Translations under genes and position numbers: made by a program | DNA from: Ghiorsea sp. | Lineage (GTDB): Bacteria; Pseudomonadota; Zetaproteobacteria; Mariprofundales; Mariprofundaceae | Assembly: GCA_030950765.1 (NCBI GenBank) | Contig: JAUZQX010000134.1 | Location: forward strand, 1 to 15,558 | DNA length: 15,558 nt | Reading direction: 5' to 3' | Shown here: piece by piece, positions 7,773 to 15,558 of the stretch | Layout of the letters: each line of letters starts with the position of its first letter | Position numbering within the stretch: position 1 is the first letter of the stretch | Notes under the pieces: generated by a model | Seen by the model: only the letters and a program-made list of their open reading frames with translations | Database searches by the model: none | Told to the model about the DNA's origin: nothing

Positions 7773-10363
7773 TTTTTACCATCCTTAGTTGCCATTACTT
7801 TCAAGCATGCAATAATTCCTCGAATCACAGCACCACCATTGGGCAAGCGTTTATCAGGGTTCTTTTCTAACATATCATTAATCAGTGTGCTTACCTCTTG
7901 GGGTAAGTTGGGATCAAACTCACGAATATCAGGATGTGGTTCATTGGCAATCTGAAACAAAAGCGTTGCCATGGAGTCACCTTTAAAAGGGCGTTTTCCA
8001 ACCAACATCTCATACAACATCACACCCAACGAAAATATATCTGAGCGCCCGTCAACATGTTTACCTGAAAGTTGTTCTGGTGACATATAAGATGGTGTAC
8101 CCAAAACAATACCTGTTTTGGTCTTGCTTGATGCCGTAATACGCGCAATACCAAAATCGGTTACTTTTACTGTTTTATTCTTAAGTAACATGATATTGGC
8201 AGGTTTAATATCCCTATGTACTACATGTTGTTTACTGGCATAATGTAATGCTTCCGCTACTTTACCAACAATCTTTAACGTTGCCATTTGTGGCAATAAC
8301 TTGCCTTTTTTGGTGTAGGGTGCCAAATCTGTACCATCTAAAAATTCCATGGCAATAAAAGCAAGGTCATGTTCTTCACCAGCATCATACATGGTCACAA
8401 TATTGGGATGGTTCAGCATACCTGCTGTTTCTGCTTCGCGGAAGAACCTATCTTTGACATCTTGTAATTCATCGCCTTCAAACTCTTGTGAAAGCGCCAT
8501 CGTTTTAATGGCTACATCACGGTTAATTTTAGGATCCTTACCCAAATATACCGTACCCATCGCACCTTTGCCGATTTCTTTTACAATCTCATAACGACCC
8601 AGTGTTGGTTTCGCCCCACCTGTAATCATCAGGGTTCCCATACCCCCACCAGCACCTGTACCACCAAAAACCATGGATTCACCAGCATCTTTGGTGCGTT
8701 CCATACGCTGTTTCACATCTTTAAATTTTGGATTATGCTCTAAAATATACTCATACACAGCCGCCGCTTTGTTAAACTGACGTTTGCGTTCAAAATCTAA
8801 AGCTAAGGTATACATACCATCCAAAATATCATCGGCTGGCGGGCATTTCTTAAACTTATCAAAAGCCATATCCAACATACCCTGACTTTGAAAAGACAAA
8901 GCTAACATTTTATTGGTTTCAGCAGATTCTGATGAAATCTTAGCCCTATCATCTTCACTGGCGGAAAAACGTTTAATGGTCAAAATAATATAACCAACAA
9001 GCAATAAACTCGCGGCCGTCATCGTTGGTACCCACAAACCACTATCTGTTAACGAAACAAATGTGTAACCAACAATCACGAGTAACGAACTGAAGGTAAC
9101 AACCGTACCCAGAAAAGCACTCAACCTAGGCAACACAACCGACAAGAAAAAACCTACAGTAAGCAATAGAACAAGCCCCGCAATACCAGCCCACTCGGGC
9201 GTGGTGATAAAACTGCTATTGAGCAAACTTTCTATCACATTCGCGTGATAATCAACCGTGTTCATATTATTGCTCACCGGTGTTGGGTAGCCTTCTCCAA
9301 TACCAACAGCCGTCACCCCAATAAGGACAATTTTATCTTTAAGCACATCAAGTGGAACTTTACCCGCTTTCAAATCATAAAAAGAAATATGACGAAAAGC
9401 CTGTCCCTCCTTATCGCCCAAATCCGCATAGAACTTTGGTGAAACCTGCATCGCAGTGTCCGTTGGAATCACTAAAGCACCAAGCTCTACACTGTGTCCA
9501 ATATTGACCAACACATCATTCATGGTGAGGTTCAAATCATAAGCTACCATCGCCAAAGACATTGAGGGGAAAAACTTGCCGTAATAATCAACAATTAAAG
9601 GTTCCGAACGCAGCACACCATCCGAGCTTCGCAAAACATTAAGGTAACCTATACCTGCCGATACTTGTGATAACTCGGCGAATGGATACGACAGCTTTAC
9701 TGCACTAATCGGTGGTGCTGTTGTGTCAATATCACCAATATTTTCAATCGCCATGCGTGAAATATAAGGCGGCAATGTACTATCTGGTCGCCCAAAAGCT
9801 TCCCCTGCCTCATAAAACATAGGCATAAACACATTGCCCGCTTGCTGTACTGCTTTCACCAGCCTTGCATCGCCATTTTTAGACATGGCTTCAGCAATAA
9901 CCTTATCCGCTTGCAACAGTTTTACATCAGCCTCTGCAAACTTTGCATCAGCCTCTGCTTCATGACCTTGCGCAGCCAAAACATCGGCTTCTGCCAGCAA
10001 TGCATCGCCTTGTTCTTGCAAAAGGTCTGCCAATTTCAACGCAGCATTATTGCCATTATCGGCTTGTTCTTCACTATAAAAAATATCAACGCCAACCATA
10101 CGCACTTGCGCTTTGGTCAGTGTTTCAATCATATCTGCCATCTCGGTGCGAGGCCATGGCCAGCGACCAATCAAATCAATGGATGCATCATCAATATCAA
10201 TGATAACCACACTATCATTTGCAGGCTGGGCACTGGTTTCTAAGGCAAAGTCATAGACTGAAAACTCAAGGTTTTTAATGATTGAAGAATCATACGCAGC
10301 AAAAAATAAAAGCGTAAGCACTGACCCCAAAAACCAATCTGTTTTCCAAAATGCTCTTTTCAC
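7769..10363 (-). CDS. Membrane Ser/Thr protein kinase with extracytoplasmic CHASE2 sensor
   Basis: The protein has 864 residues. A short N-terminal stretch and membrane segment (about 10-24) lead into a CHASE2 domain (about 30-380, including IDIDDASIDLIGRWPWPR and MVGVDIFYSE). An Ala/Glu/Asp-rich helical stretch (about 104-160) is inserted in it. Three further membrane helices follow at about 391-411, 415-437 and 444-463. A TPR-like helical linker (about 485-555) and a Gly-rich hinge (567-576) lead to the kinase domain (591-855). Kinase residues: glycine loop IGKGAMGTVY (597-606), Lys620 in VAIK, HRDIKPAN with Asp718, DFG 736-738, activation loop with Thr748/Thr750, and GTPSYMSPEQ. All catalytic residues are intact. 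Start is GTG at 10363 with AGGGGA upstream; MKRAFWK fits a cytoplasmic start. CHASE2 domains are extracytoplasmic sensors of unknown ligands. It heads the kinase-phosphatase-FHA set. Confidence 0.95.
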   Translation of the reverse strand: MKRAFWKTDWFLGSVLTLLFFAAYDSSIIKNLEFSVYDFALETSAQPANDSVVIIDIDDASIDLIGRWPWPRTEMADMIETLTKAQVRMVGVDIFYSEEQADNGNNAALKLADLLQEQGDALLAEADVLAAQGHEAEADAKFAEADVKLLQADKVIAEAMSKNGDARLVKAVQQAGNVFMPMFYEAGEAFGRPDSTLPPYISRMAIENIGDIDTTAPPISAVKLSYPFAELSQVSAGIGYLNVLRSSDGVLRSEPLIVDYYGKFFPSMSLAMVAYDLNLTMNDVLVNIGHSVELGALVIPTDTAMQVSPKFYADLGDKEGQAFRHISFYDLKAGKVPLDVLKDKIVLIGVTAVGIGEGYPTPVSNNMNTVDYHANVIESLLNSSFITTPEWAGIAGLVLLLTVGFFLSVVLPRLSAFLGTVVTFSSLLVIVGYTFVSLTDSGLWVPTMTAASLLLVGYIILTIKRFSASEDDRAKISSESAETNKMLALSFQSQGMLDMAFDKFKKCPPADDILDGMYTLALDFERKRQFNKAAAVYEYILEHNPKFKDVKQRMERTKDAGESMVFGGTGAGGGMGTLMITGGAKPTLGRYEIVKEIGKGAMGTVYLGKDPKINRDVAIKTMALSQEFEGDELQDVKDRFFREAETAGMLNHPNIVTMYDAGEEHDLAFIAMEFLDGTDLAPYTKKGKLLPQMATLKIVGKVAEALHYASKQHVVHRDIKPANIMLLKNKTVKVTDFGIARITASSKTKTGIVLGTPSYMSPEQLSGKHVDGRSDIFSLGVMLYEMLVGKRPFKGDSMATLLFQIANEPHPDIREFDPNLPQEVSTLINDMLEKNPDKRLPNGGAVIRGIIACLKVMATKDGKK

Positions 10364-10405
10364 AAAAATGCATCCCCTAAATAATGTTTAAGTCACTCAA
10401 AAATA

Positions 10406-10411
10406 AGTATA
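10406..10411 (-). promoter_or_regulatory. Candidate -10 element for the kinase-phosphatase-FHA genes
   Basis: The 107-bp gap between trkH and the kinase has no terminator hairpin that I can see. It holds TATACT on the minus strand, one mismatch from the sigma-70 -10 consensus, about 43 nt before the GTG start. No good -35 sits at 16-18 nt (TTGATT lies 20 nt away), so this is a weak candidate. Read-through from trkH is equally possible. Confidence 0.25.
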
Positions 10412-10470
10412 TTTAGACGCTACAATAGACGAATCAAACGCAGATAGCCAACTTTACAAGATACAAAATT

Positions 10471-11910
10471 TTATTTCCGCCAAAACTCTGGCACAAGCAG
10501 CACAAAAAACGTGAATATTTCAAGCCTTCCCAAGACCATACCGAACATCAAAACAGCCTTAGCAGTATCGGGCAACAAAGCATAAGTTGAAGCAGGGCCT
10601 ACGTCGCCAAAACCAGGGCCTGTATTGGTAATACATGCTGCTGCTGCAGAGATTGCAGTTGTCATATCCACGCCCGATGAAGCAACCAAAACGGCAATCA
10701 CCGCAAAACAGACCATATACAACACAAAGAACCCCCATAAGGCTTGCACAACAGGCCCTTGAACACTTTGTTCACCAATTTTAACATGAATAATTGCATG
10801 CGGATGAATTAAACGTCGAACTTCTCGCATACCTTGCCTAAACAACAGTAATACACGCACTACTTTCATACCGCCACCCGTAGAACCTGCACATGCACCA
10901 ACAAACATCGCCATCAGCAACAGCATTGTTGTGCCTGGCGGCCAAGCCCCATAATCACTCACAGCAAAACCTGTGGTTGTGGCAATCGATACCGTATTAA
11001 ACAGGACTTCATCCCAGGTACCTTTGCCTGAAATCAAGGCAAGAAAACCAATTAAAAAGATCAACGCTAAAATCCATTTCACATAAGTTTTAAATTCTTC
11101 ATCTCTTGTATATGCTGACACTGAAAAACCACGCCGCATCGCAGCAAAATGCAATGTAAAATTTATACCTGCAAAAAACATGAATAAAATAATAAGCCCG
11201 CGAATAGTATCGGATTCATAATAACCAATGCTTGCGTCATGTGTTGAAAAACCACCAATGGCAACTGTCGTCATCGCATGATTAATGGCATCAAATATAC
11301 CCATGCCTGCCAGCCATAAACAAAGCGCAGTAATCGCTGTCATCGATAGATAAATATACCAAAGTACCTTGGCAGTTTCCGTTACGCGTGCTGTCAACTT
11401 ATCTTTAACTGGCCCTGGGGTTTCAGCACGAAATAATTGCATACCCCCCACGCCCAAAAGCGGCATCACCGCCACTGCCAAAACAATAATCCCCATGCCC
11501 CCCAACCACTCTTGCATAGAACGCCAAAACAGAATCGAACGCGGCATTGTATCCAAACCTGTCAATACTGTTGCACCTGTCGTGGTTAGGCCAGATGTCG
11601 ATTCAAACAAAGCATCAATCACAGAGTCGCAGGTACCTGTCGTTAAAAATGGGATTGCCCCTAATACCGACAACACCACCCAAGCCAAAGCCACAATCAA
11701 AAAACCATCTTTATGACCCAGTTGCTTGGGTGCTCCTCCTCCCCAGTTAATCATCAAAACACCTAACATCAACACCAAGAGAGCTGCTAAAATAAACTGG
11801 TCAGCATGCCCTGAGTCATAATATAGGGCAATCAGTGCAGGAAACACCATGCCCCCTGCAAATAATGAAACCAATACACCCAATGTCCAAACTACACCTT
11901 TAGAATGCAT
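10471..11910 (-). CDS. trkH: Trk-type potassium uptake channel subunit TrkH
   Basis: This is the inner-membrane K+ translocating subunit of the Trk system. The 479 residues match TrkH (about 480). Four membrane-pore-membrane repeats are visible. Their filter segments are STSGLTTTGATV (104-115), TTVAIGGFST (214-223), SIATTTGFAV (308-317) and ITNTGPGFGDVG (427-438); each keeps the filter Gly at TGA, IGG, TGF and TGP. The AGSTGGGMK loop (341-349), characteristic of TrkH, follows the third repeat. It lies 17 nt after trkA, with a GGGAAAGG ribosome site, so the two partner subunits are co-transcribed. The cytoplasmic TrkA ring would gate this pore. The final WRK ends the last helix as expected. 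There is no sign of truncation. Confidence 0.97.
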   Translation of the reverse strand: MHSKGVVWTLGVLVSLFAGGMVFPALIALYYDSGHADQFILAALLVLMLGVLMINWGGGAPKQLGHKDGFLIVALAWVVLSVLGAIPFLTTGTCDSVIDALFESTSGLTTTGATVLTGLDTMPRSILFWRSMQEWLGGMGIIVLAVAVMPLLGVGGMQLFRAETPGPVKDKLTARVTETAKVLWYIYLSMTAITALCLWLAGMGIFDAINHAMTTVAIGGFSTHDASIGYYESDTIRGLIILFMFFAGINFTLHFAAMRRGFSVSAYTRDEEFKTYVKWILALIFLIGFLALISGKGTWDEVLFNTVSIATTTGFAVSDYGAWPPGTTMLLLMAMFVGACAGSTGGGMKVVRVLLLFRQGMREVRRLIHPHAIIHVKIGEQSVQGPVVQALWGFFVLYMVCFAVIAVLVASSGVDMTTAISAAAACITNTGPGFGDVGPASTYALLPDTAKAVLMFGMVLGRLEIFTFFVLLVPEFWRK

Positions 11911-11927
11911 GGCTTAAACCTTTCCCA

Positions 11928-13301
11928 TTAAAAGAACTCAAGGCGAACTTCAAACAGACGTTCAATATCACGAATAGCATCAGCACGCGACACCAACACC
12001 ACATGATCATTAGGCAACACCATGGTTTCCCCATCAGGAATAATTACAGTTTCACCGCGTACAATAGCACCAATGACCGTATCTTTGGGTAAGCTCAAAT
12101 CTTTAAGCGGCAACTCCAGAATCTTCGCTGTTGCGAGTGCTTCCGCTTCAATCACTTCAAGTGTTCCATCACCCAAGGGAGACATACCTAAAATACTTCC
12201 TTTGCGCACATGGCGTAAAATCGATGCCGCAGTCGTAAAGCGTGGCGACACAATCACATCCAAGCCAATTTCTCGCACAAGGTCAGAATAAATCGCACGA
12301 TTTACCAACGTCACCACATGAGGTACTTTATATTTACTCGCAATCAAACTACTCAAAATATTTGTCTCATCATCATTGGTAAGGGCTAGAAAATCGTCCA
12401 TGTGTGCAATGGCTTCTTCTTCCAGCAAGTCTCGATCCAAAGCATCACCATGCAAGACAATGGTTGAATCCAAATGGTCAGCTATCCATTTTGCCCGCTC
12501 CTCATTGTGTTCAATCAGTTTAACCGACACCCCCATTTTTTCCAAGGCTTGAGCAACTGCATAACCAACGTTACCGCCACCAACCAGCATCACATTACGC
12601 TTCACACTTTGTTCTTGTTTACAGCCCTCCAAAGCCTCTACAACAGCTTCAACTTGATGACTTGCAACTGCAAGGTAAACACTGTCTCCTGCCAATAACA
12701 CCGTATCAGGTGCAGGAACCTTCCACTTGCGATTATGCTCATGTGCCACCACAAACACGCGGTTCTCACCCATCACATCAGAAAGCTCTTCTAAGGCCAA
12801 ACCTGCCAATAAACTTTTGGCGCGAATCATCATACCCAGCAATTGCACCCTATCACCTGCAAAACCTTGCGCGTCCATTGCCGACGCCACTTGATAACGT
12901 TTTACAATTGCTCTTGCCGCTTCATGCTCTGGCGAAATAATCATATCAATTGGCAGGTCATCACGCCCAAAAAGGTGCTTATTATTGGCGAAATCAGGTT
13001 CACGAATGCGCGCCATTTTTGTGGTAACCTTAAACAATGAGTGTGCCACCTGACATGCCAACATATTGGTTTCATCGCTAGCTGTCGCAGCAATCAATAG
13101 GTCAGCATTATTAGCCCCAGCACTTTCCAACACCGAGGGATGTGCTGCATTGCCCAACACCGTGCGTACATCCATAGTATCAGCAACCCGCTGTATCCGC
13201 TCTTCACTACAATCAACCACGGCAACATCATGCCCTTCTGCCGCCAACCGCATGGCAATATGAAAACCAACTTCCCCAGCACCCAAGACTAAAATATTCA
13301 T
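11928..13301 (-). CDS. trkA: Trk potassium uptake regulatory subunit TrkA (NAD-binding RCK protein)
   Basis: This is a cytoplasmic, nucleotide-binding gating subunit of the Trk K+ channel. The 457 residues match the two-repeat TrkA of proteobacteria (about 458). First RCK-N Rossmann fold: GAGEVG (7-12) and acidic Asp30 ending strand 2, as in NAD(H)-preferring folds. First RCK-C is at about 142-223. The second RCK-N has GGGNVG (241-246) and Glu264 at the matching position, and the second RCK-C is at about 368-450. Both nucleotide sites look intact. The start codon overlaps the ntrX stop as ATGA, and there is no good ribosome site of its own, so translation is probably coupled to ntrX. The ntrY-ntrX-trkA order is known from alphaproteobacteria; having trkH directly after it makes a complete uptake system here. 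Confidence 0.97.
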   Translation of the reverse strand: MNILVLGAGEVGFHIAMRLAAEGHDVAVVDCSEERIQRVADTMDVRTVLGNAAHPSVLESAGANNADLLIAATASDETNMLACQVAHSLFKVTTKMARIREPDFANNKHLFGRDDLPIDMIISPEHEAARAIVKRYQVASAMDAQGFAGDRVQLLGMMIRAKSLLAGLALEELSDVMGENRVFVVAHEHNRKWKVPAPDTVLLAGDSVYLAVASHQVEAVVEALEGCKQEQSVKRNVMLVGGGNVGYAVAQALEKMGVSVKLIEHNEERAKWIADHLDSTIVLHGDALDRDLLEEEAIAHMDDFLALTNDDETNILSSLIASKYKVPHVVTLVNRAIYSDLVREIGLDVIVSPRFTTAASILRHVRKGSILGMSPLGDGTLEVIEAEALATAKILELPLKDLSLPKDTVIGAIVRGETVIIPDGETMVLPNDHVVLVSRADAIRDIERLFEVRLEFF

Positions 13302-14674
13302 TTGTTTGGTGGGGTTAAATCATGCGATTTTATTTTCCTATGCAACTGACTTCTTTCCATACCAATATCCGCCGCTGTTTTACTAACATTCCAATCATTT
13401 TTTTCCAAATGATGGATAATATAACTTCTTTCAAATTGTTTTCGCGCATCATGAAACCCATCCATCAGTACCGAATCATCGGGTACTGCTGCAAAACTTG
13501 GTTTTTGTTGCGATGCATCTAAGGGAAGCATGTTTTCTACAGTTAACATTTGCCCAGAACATAAAATATGGCAACGCTCCACGTAGTTGCGTAACTCTCG
13601 TATATTCCCTGGCCAATCATAAACCCGTAATAAGGCTATCACGTCATCTGAAAATGTAACGGGCTCACCCCCCAAGCTTTCCAATTGCTCTTGCGCCAGA
13701 AAAGTGAGCAATGCTGGTATATCTTCTAATCTATCTTTTAGCTTGGGCATACAAATGGTTGTGCCGTTCATTTTTGCGTATAGCTCAGGCAGTAAAGCAT
13801 TGCTAGATAATAAAATGTCCTGCGTACAACACGAGCTCATGATTAAACGTACATCACAAGGATGTTGCTTTTGATTACCCTGCCGCTGCACTCGTTTTTC
13901 TTGTATCGCTTGAAGCAAGCACTGTTGTAAAGATAACGGTACTTGTGTGATTTCTTCAAAATAAATAACACCCTCATGCGCCGCCTCTAAACGACCACGC
14001 TGGGTATAAAGTGCACCAACAAAAGCCCCTTTTTCATAGCCAAAAAGTTCGTGCCGCACATCCTCCTCTGACAATGTGCGCGGATGGAAAATAATATACG
14101 GTTTCCCTTGTCGTTGTGATGCTTCGTGCAGTAACCGTGCCACAATAGACTTGCCTGTACCATGTTCGCCTACAATCATCACAGGTGTATCTTTCATACT
14201 GGCTTTTTTAATGGCCTTACGCACTTCTTGAATCACAGGGCTATCACCAATCAACTGGGATGACACGCGACTGTTTTCTTGCCTTAAATCGAAGTTCTCT
14301 GTTGCTAAACGACGCTTCTCAATTGCATTGCGCAATAAAATAAGCAACTTTTCTGATGCGAATGGCTTTTCAATAAAATCAAATGCTCCCAACTTTGTTG
14401 CACGTACAGCCGTATCTATCGTTGCATGCCCAGACATCATAATTACGGGCACATCAGCATCCATTTGTTTAATACGGCTCATGGTTTCCAAGCCATCAAT
14501 ACCAGGCATCCAAATATCTAAGAAAATACAATCAACGGGATGTTTACGGAACCGAGCAACAGCTTCTTCACCTGAAGGTGCTGTGCTTACCAAATAACCT
14601 TCATCTTCAAATAACCCCTGCAAAGATTCTCGGATTGGCTGCTCATCATCAACAATTAAAATATGAATCGTCAT
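13298..14674 (-). CDS. ntrX: NtrX-like response regulator with altered AAA+ motifs
   Basis: The protein has 458 residues in NtrC-family layout. The receiver (1-120) has Asp9-Asp10, phosphoacceptor Asp53 in FLDIWMPG, and Lys103. The AAA+ domain (about 140-375) has Walker A GEHGTGKS (169-176). A Fis-type DNA-binding helix-turn-helix lies at about 409-453 (NVSKTAADIGMERSQLHRKI). It is called NtrX because it follows an NtrY-type kinase with an ATGA overlap and precedes trkA. Several AAA+ motifs depart from the family: GAFVGA (216-221) in place of GAFTGA; EE (240-241) for the Walker B DE; Cys282 at the sensor I Asn position; Leu295 and Lys301 where the FREDLYYRL arginines stand. The receiver and DNA-binding ends look normal. 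It probably binds DNA and responds to NtrY, but may be a poor ATPase or act without sigma-54. A strong ribosome site GGAGGA lies 6 nt before ATG. Confidence 0.9.
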   Translation of the reverse strand: MTIHILIVDDEQPIRESLQGLFEDEGYLVSTAPSGEEAVARFRKHPVDCIFLDIWMPGIDGLETMSRIKQMDADVPVIMMSGHATIDTAVRATKLGAFDFIEKPFASEKLLILLRNAIEKRRLATENFDLRQENSRVSSQLIGDSPVIQEVRKAIKKASMKDTPVMIVGEHGTGKSIVARLLHEASQRQGKPYIIFHPRTLSEEDVRHELFGYEKGAFVGALYTQRGRLEAAHEGVIYFEEITQVPLSLQQCLLQAIQEKRVQRQGNQKQHPCDVRLIMSSCCTQDILLSSNALLPELYAKMNGTTICMPKLKDRLEDIPALLTFLAQEQLESLGGEPVTFSDDVIALLRVYDWPGNIRELRNYVERCHILCSGQMLTVENMLPLDASQQKPSFAAVPDDSVLMDGFHDARKQFERSYIIHHLEKNDWNVSKTAADIGMERSQLHRKIKSHDLTPPNK

Positions 14675-15558
14675 GCCCTTTCCTCCTCTAAACCTCGAAG
14701 TATAAGTTTATGCGGCAAACGCATACAAAACCGTGTAGGTGATGCAGCAGATACCAACTTCAATGTACCATCATGCTCTTCTGTAATACGCTGTGCAATC
14801 GCTAAGCCCAAACCACTACCATCCCTTTTGGTAGAGAAATAGGGTTCAAACATATGCTTTTGTGTTTTTTCATCAATGCCTGAACCTTCATCTTGTACAT
14901 AAAATTTCGTATCATGTTCAGTCACCTCTACAAAAACACGAACCAAAGCATTCGTAGCCAGTGCATTATCAATCAAGTTAATTAAAACCTGACGAATTTG
15001 GTCAGGGTCACAGCATACATCACCTTCAGGTAAACCTTCAAACGTTACATTTTGGTATGCACTGTAAAGCTCACGCAAGTCTTGCAACAATGAGCGTATA
15101 CTAACCACTTCCGTTCTTGGTTTTGGCAATGTTGCTAAGTTTGAAAAATCAGCCAATAAACGTTGCAGACGTTCAACTTGGGTAATCACAGCTTTGGTAC
15201 ATGTATCAAAAACATCAATGTTGTCCACTTGAGAACGAAAGCGGCGCTGCAAACGCTCAGTCGAAAGTTTAATCGGTGTCAATGGGTTTTTAATTTCATG
15301 TGCCAAGCGTTGTGCCACCTCTGACCATGCTTGATGTTTCTGGGCTTCTGCCAACTGTGTCACATCATCAAATACTAAAAGCCAGCCTGAAAACAGCTGG
15401 TCTTCTTGTTTGCCTAGCACCGTGCCTCTGGCAAGTATTTTAATGGTCTGAAAACCATGTAAAAGTTCAATTTCATGTTGCAAACTATCTAACCCTTGGG
15501 TTTCCAAAGTTCTAAAGAAGTTGAGTACGGGTGCCAAATGCACCTCCGAAAAATCAAA
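14671..15558 (-). CDS. ntrY: NtrY-like sensor histidine kinase, 5' end cut by window
   Basis: The frame is open to the window edge, so the N-terminal part is missing. In-frame GTG at 15543 is not taken as the start because it falls inside a PAS-like domain and the frame continues upstream (FDFSE). Visible parts, numbered from that GTG: end of a PAS domain (about 1-65, SGWLLVFDDVTQL). The HisKA domain follows with the phosphoacceptor His82 in RLAHEIKNPLTPIKLS, typical of NtrY/NtrB. The HATPase has the N box INLIDNALATN (188-198), G1 DEGSGID (218-224) and G2 GSGLGLAIAQ (242-251). All catalytic boxes are intact. Family knowledge: NtrY is a membrane kinase (periplasmic sensor, HAMP, PAS) that phosphorylates NtrX. 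Those membrane parts would lie beyond the window. Its stop overlaps the ntrX start in ATGA. Confidence 0.92.
   Translation of the reverse strand, partial: FDFSEVHLAPVLNFFRTLETQGLDSLQHEIELLHGFQTIKILARGTVLGKQEDQLFSGWLLVFDDVTQLAEAQKHQAWSEVAQRLAHEIKNPLTPIKLSTERLQRRFRSQVDNIDVFDTCTKAVITQVERLQRLLADFSNLATLPKPRTEVVSIRSLLQDLRELYSAYQNVTFEGLPEGDVCCDPDQIRQVLINLIDNALATNALVRVFVEVTEHDTKFYVQDEGSGIDEKTQKHMFEPYFSTKRDGSGLGLAIAQRITEEHDGTLKLVSAASPTRFCMRLPHKLILRGLEEERA

Noticed and set aside
10364..10470. Terminator between trkH and the kinase gene
   Set aside because: No hairpin followed by a T run was found on the minus strand.
14671..15543. Histidine kinase as a complete 290-residue protein starting at GTG 15543
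   Set aside because: The frame stays open to the window edge and the GTG lies inside a PAS-like domain with no properly spaced ribosome site, so it is an internal codon of a truncated NtrY.

Overview
The window looks like chromosomal DNA of an iron-oxidising proteobacterium, most likely a member of the Zetaproteobacteria (Mariprofundus/Ghiorsea-like). This placement rests on three things: a Cyc2-type fused monohaem cytochrome-porin, the putative outer-membrane Fe(II) oxidase; a full-length proteobacterial PurL; and an ntrY-ntrX-trkA-trkH cluster. No rRNA gene or other phylogenetic marker is present, so the placement is inference.

Layout: (1) At 1-519, minus strand, an intact but window-truncated REP-associated tyrosine (Y1/HUH) transposase. 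Behind its start, at 541-700, lie three copies of a 25-bp sequence with internal dyad symmetry, probably its cognate REP-like elements. (2) At 796-2052, minus strand, cyc2, followed by a rho-independent terminator. (3) A 264-bp divergent intergenic region with two dyad-like sequences. (4) At 2317-6156, plus strand, purL (FGAM synthase), ending in a strong bidirectional terminator shared with the convergent operon. (5) From the right edge back to 6221, all on the minus strand, seven tightly packed genes in transcription order: ntrY (5' end cut by the window), ntrX, trkA, trkH, a 107-bp gap, a CHASE2 Ser/Thr kinase, a PP2C phosphatase and a double-FHA protein.

The last block combines a two-component system (NtrY/NtrX), a Trk potassium uptake system (TrkA gating ring and TrkH pore) and a eukaryotic-like phospho-signalling set. 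That set has a membrane kinase with an extracytoplasmic sensor, the opposing phosphatase, and a phosphothreonine reader whose linker carries a plausible phosphorylation site. ATGA overlaps (ntrY/ntrX, ntrX/trkA, kinase/phosphatase) and a 1-nt gap (phosphatase/FHA) indicate translational coupling within each part.

The most unusual sequence observation is NtrX. It keeps the NtrC-type receiver-AAA+-Fis layout, but several AAA+ motifs are altered together (GAFTGA, Walker B, sensor I, arginine fingers). It may therefore not work as a classical sigma-54 activator. Other points worth a look are a heptad-repeat helical insertion in the CHASE2 sensor domain and the transposase/REP-like pair next to cyc2.
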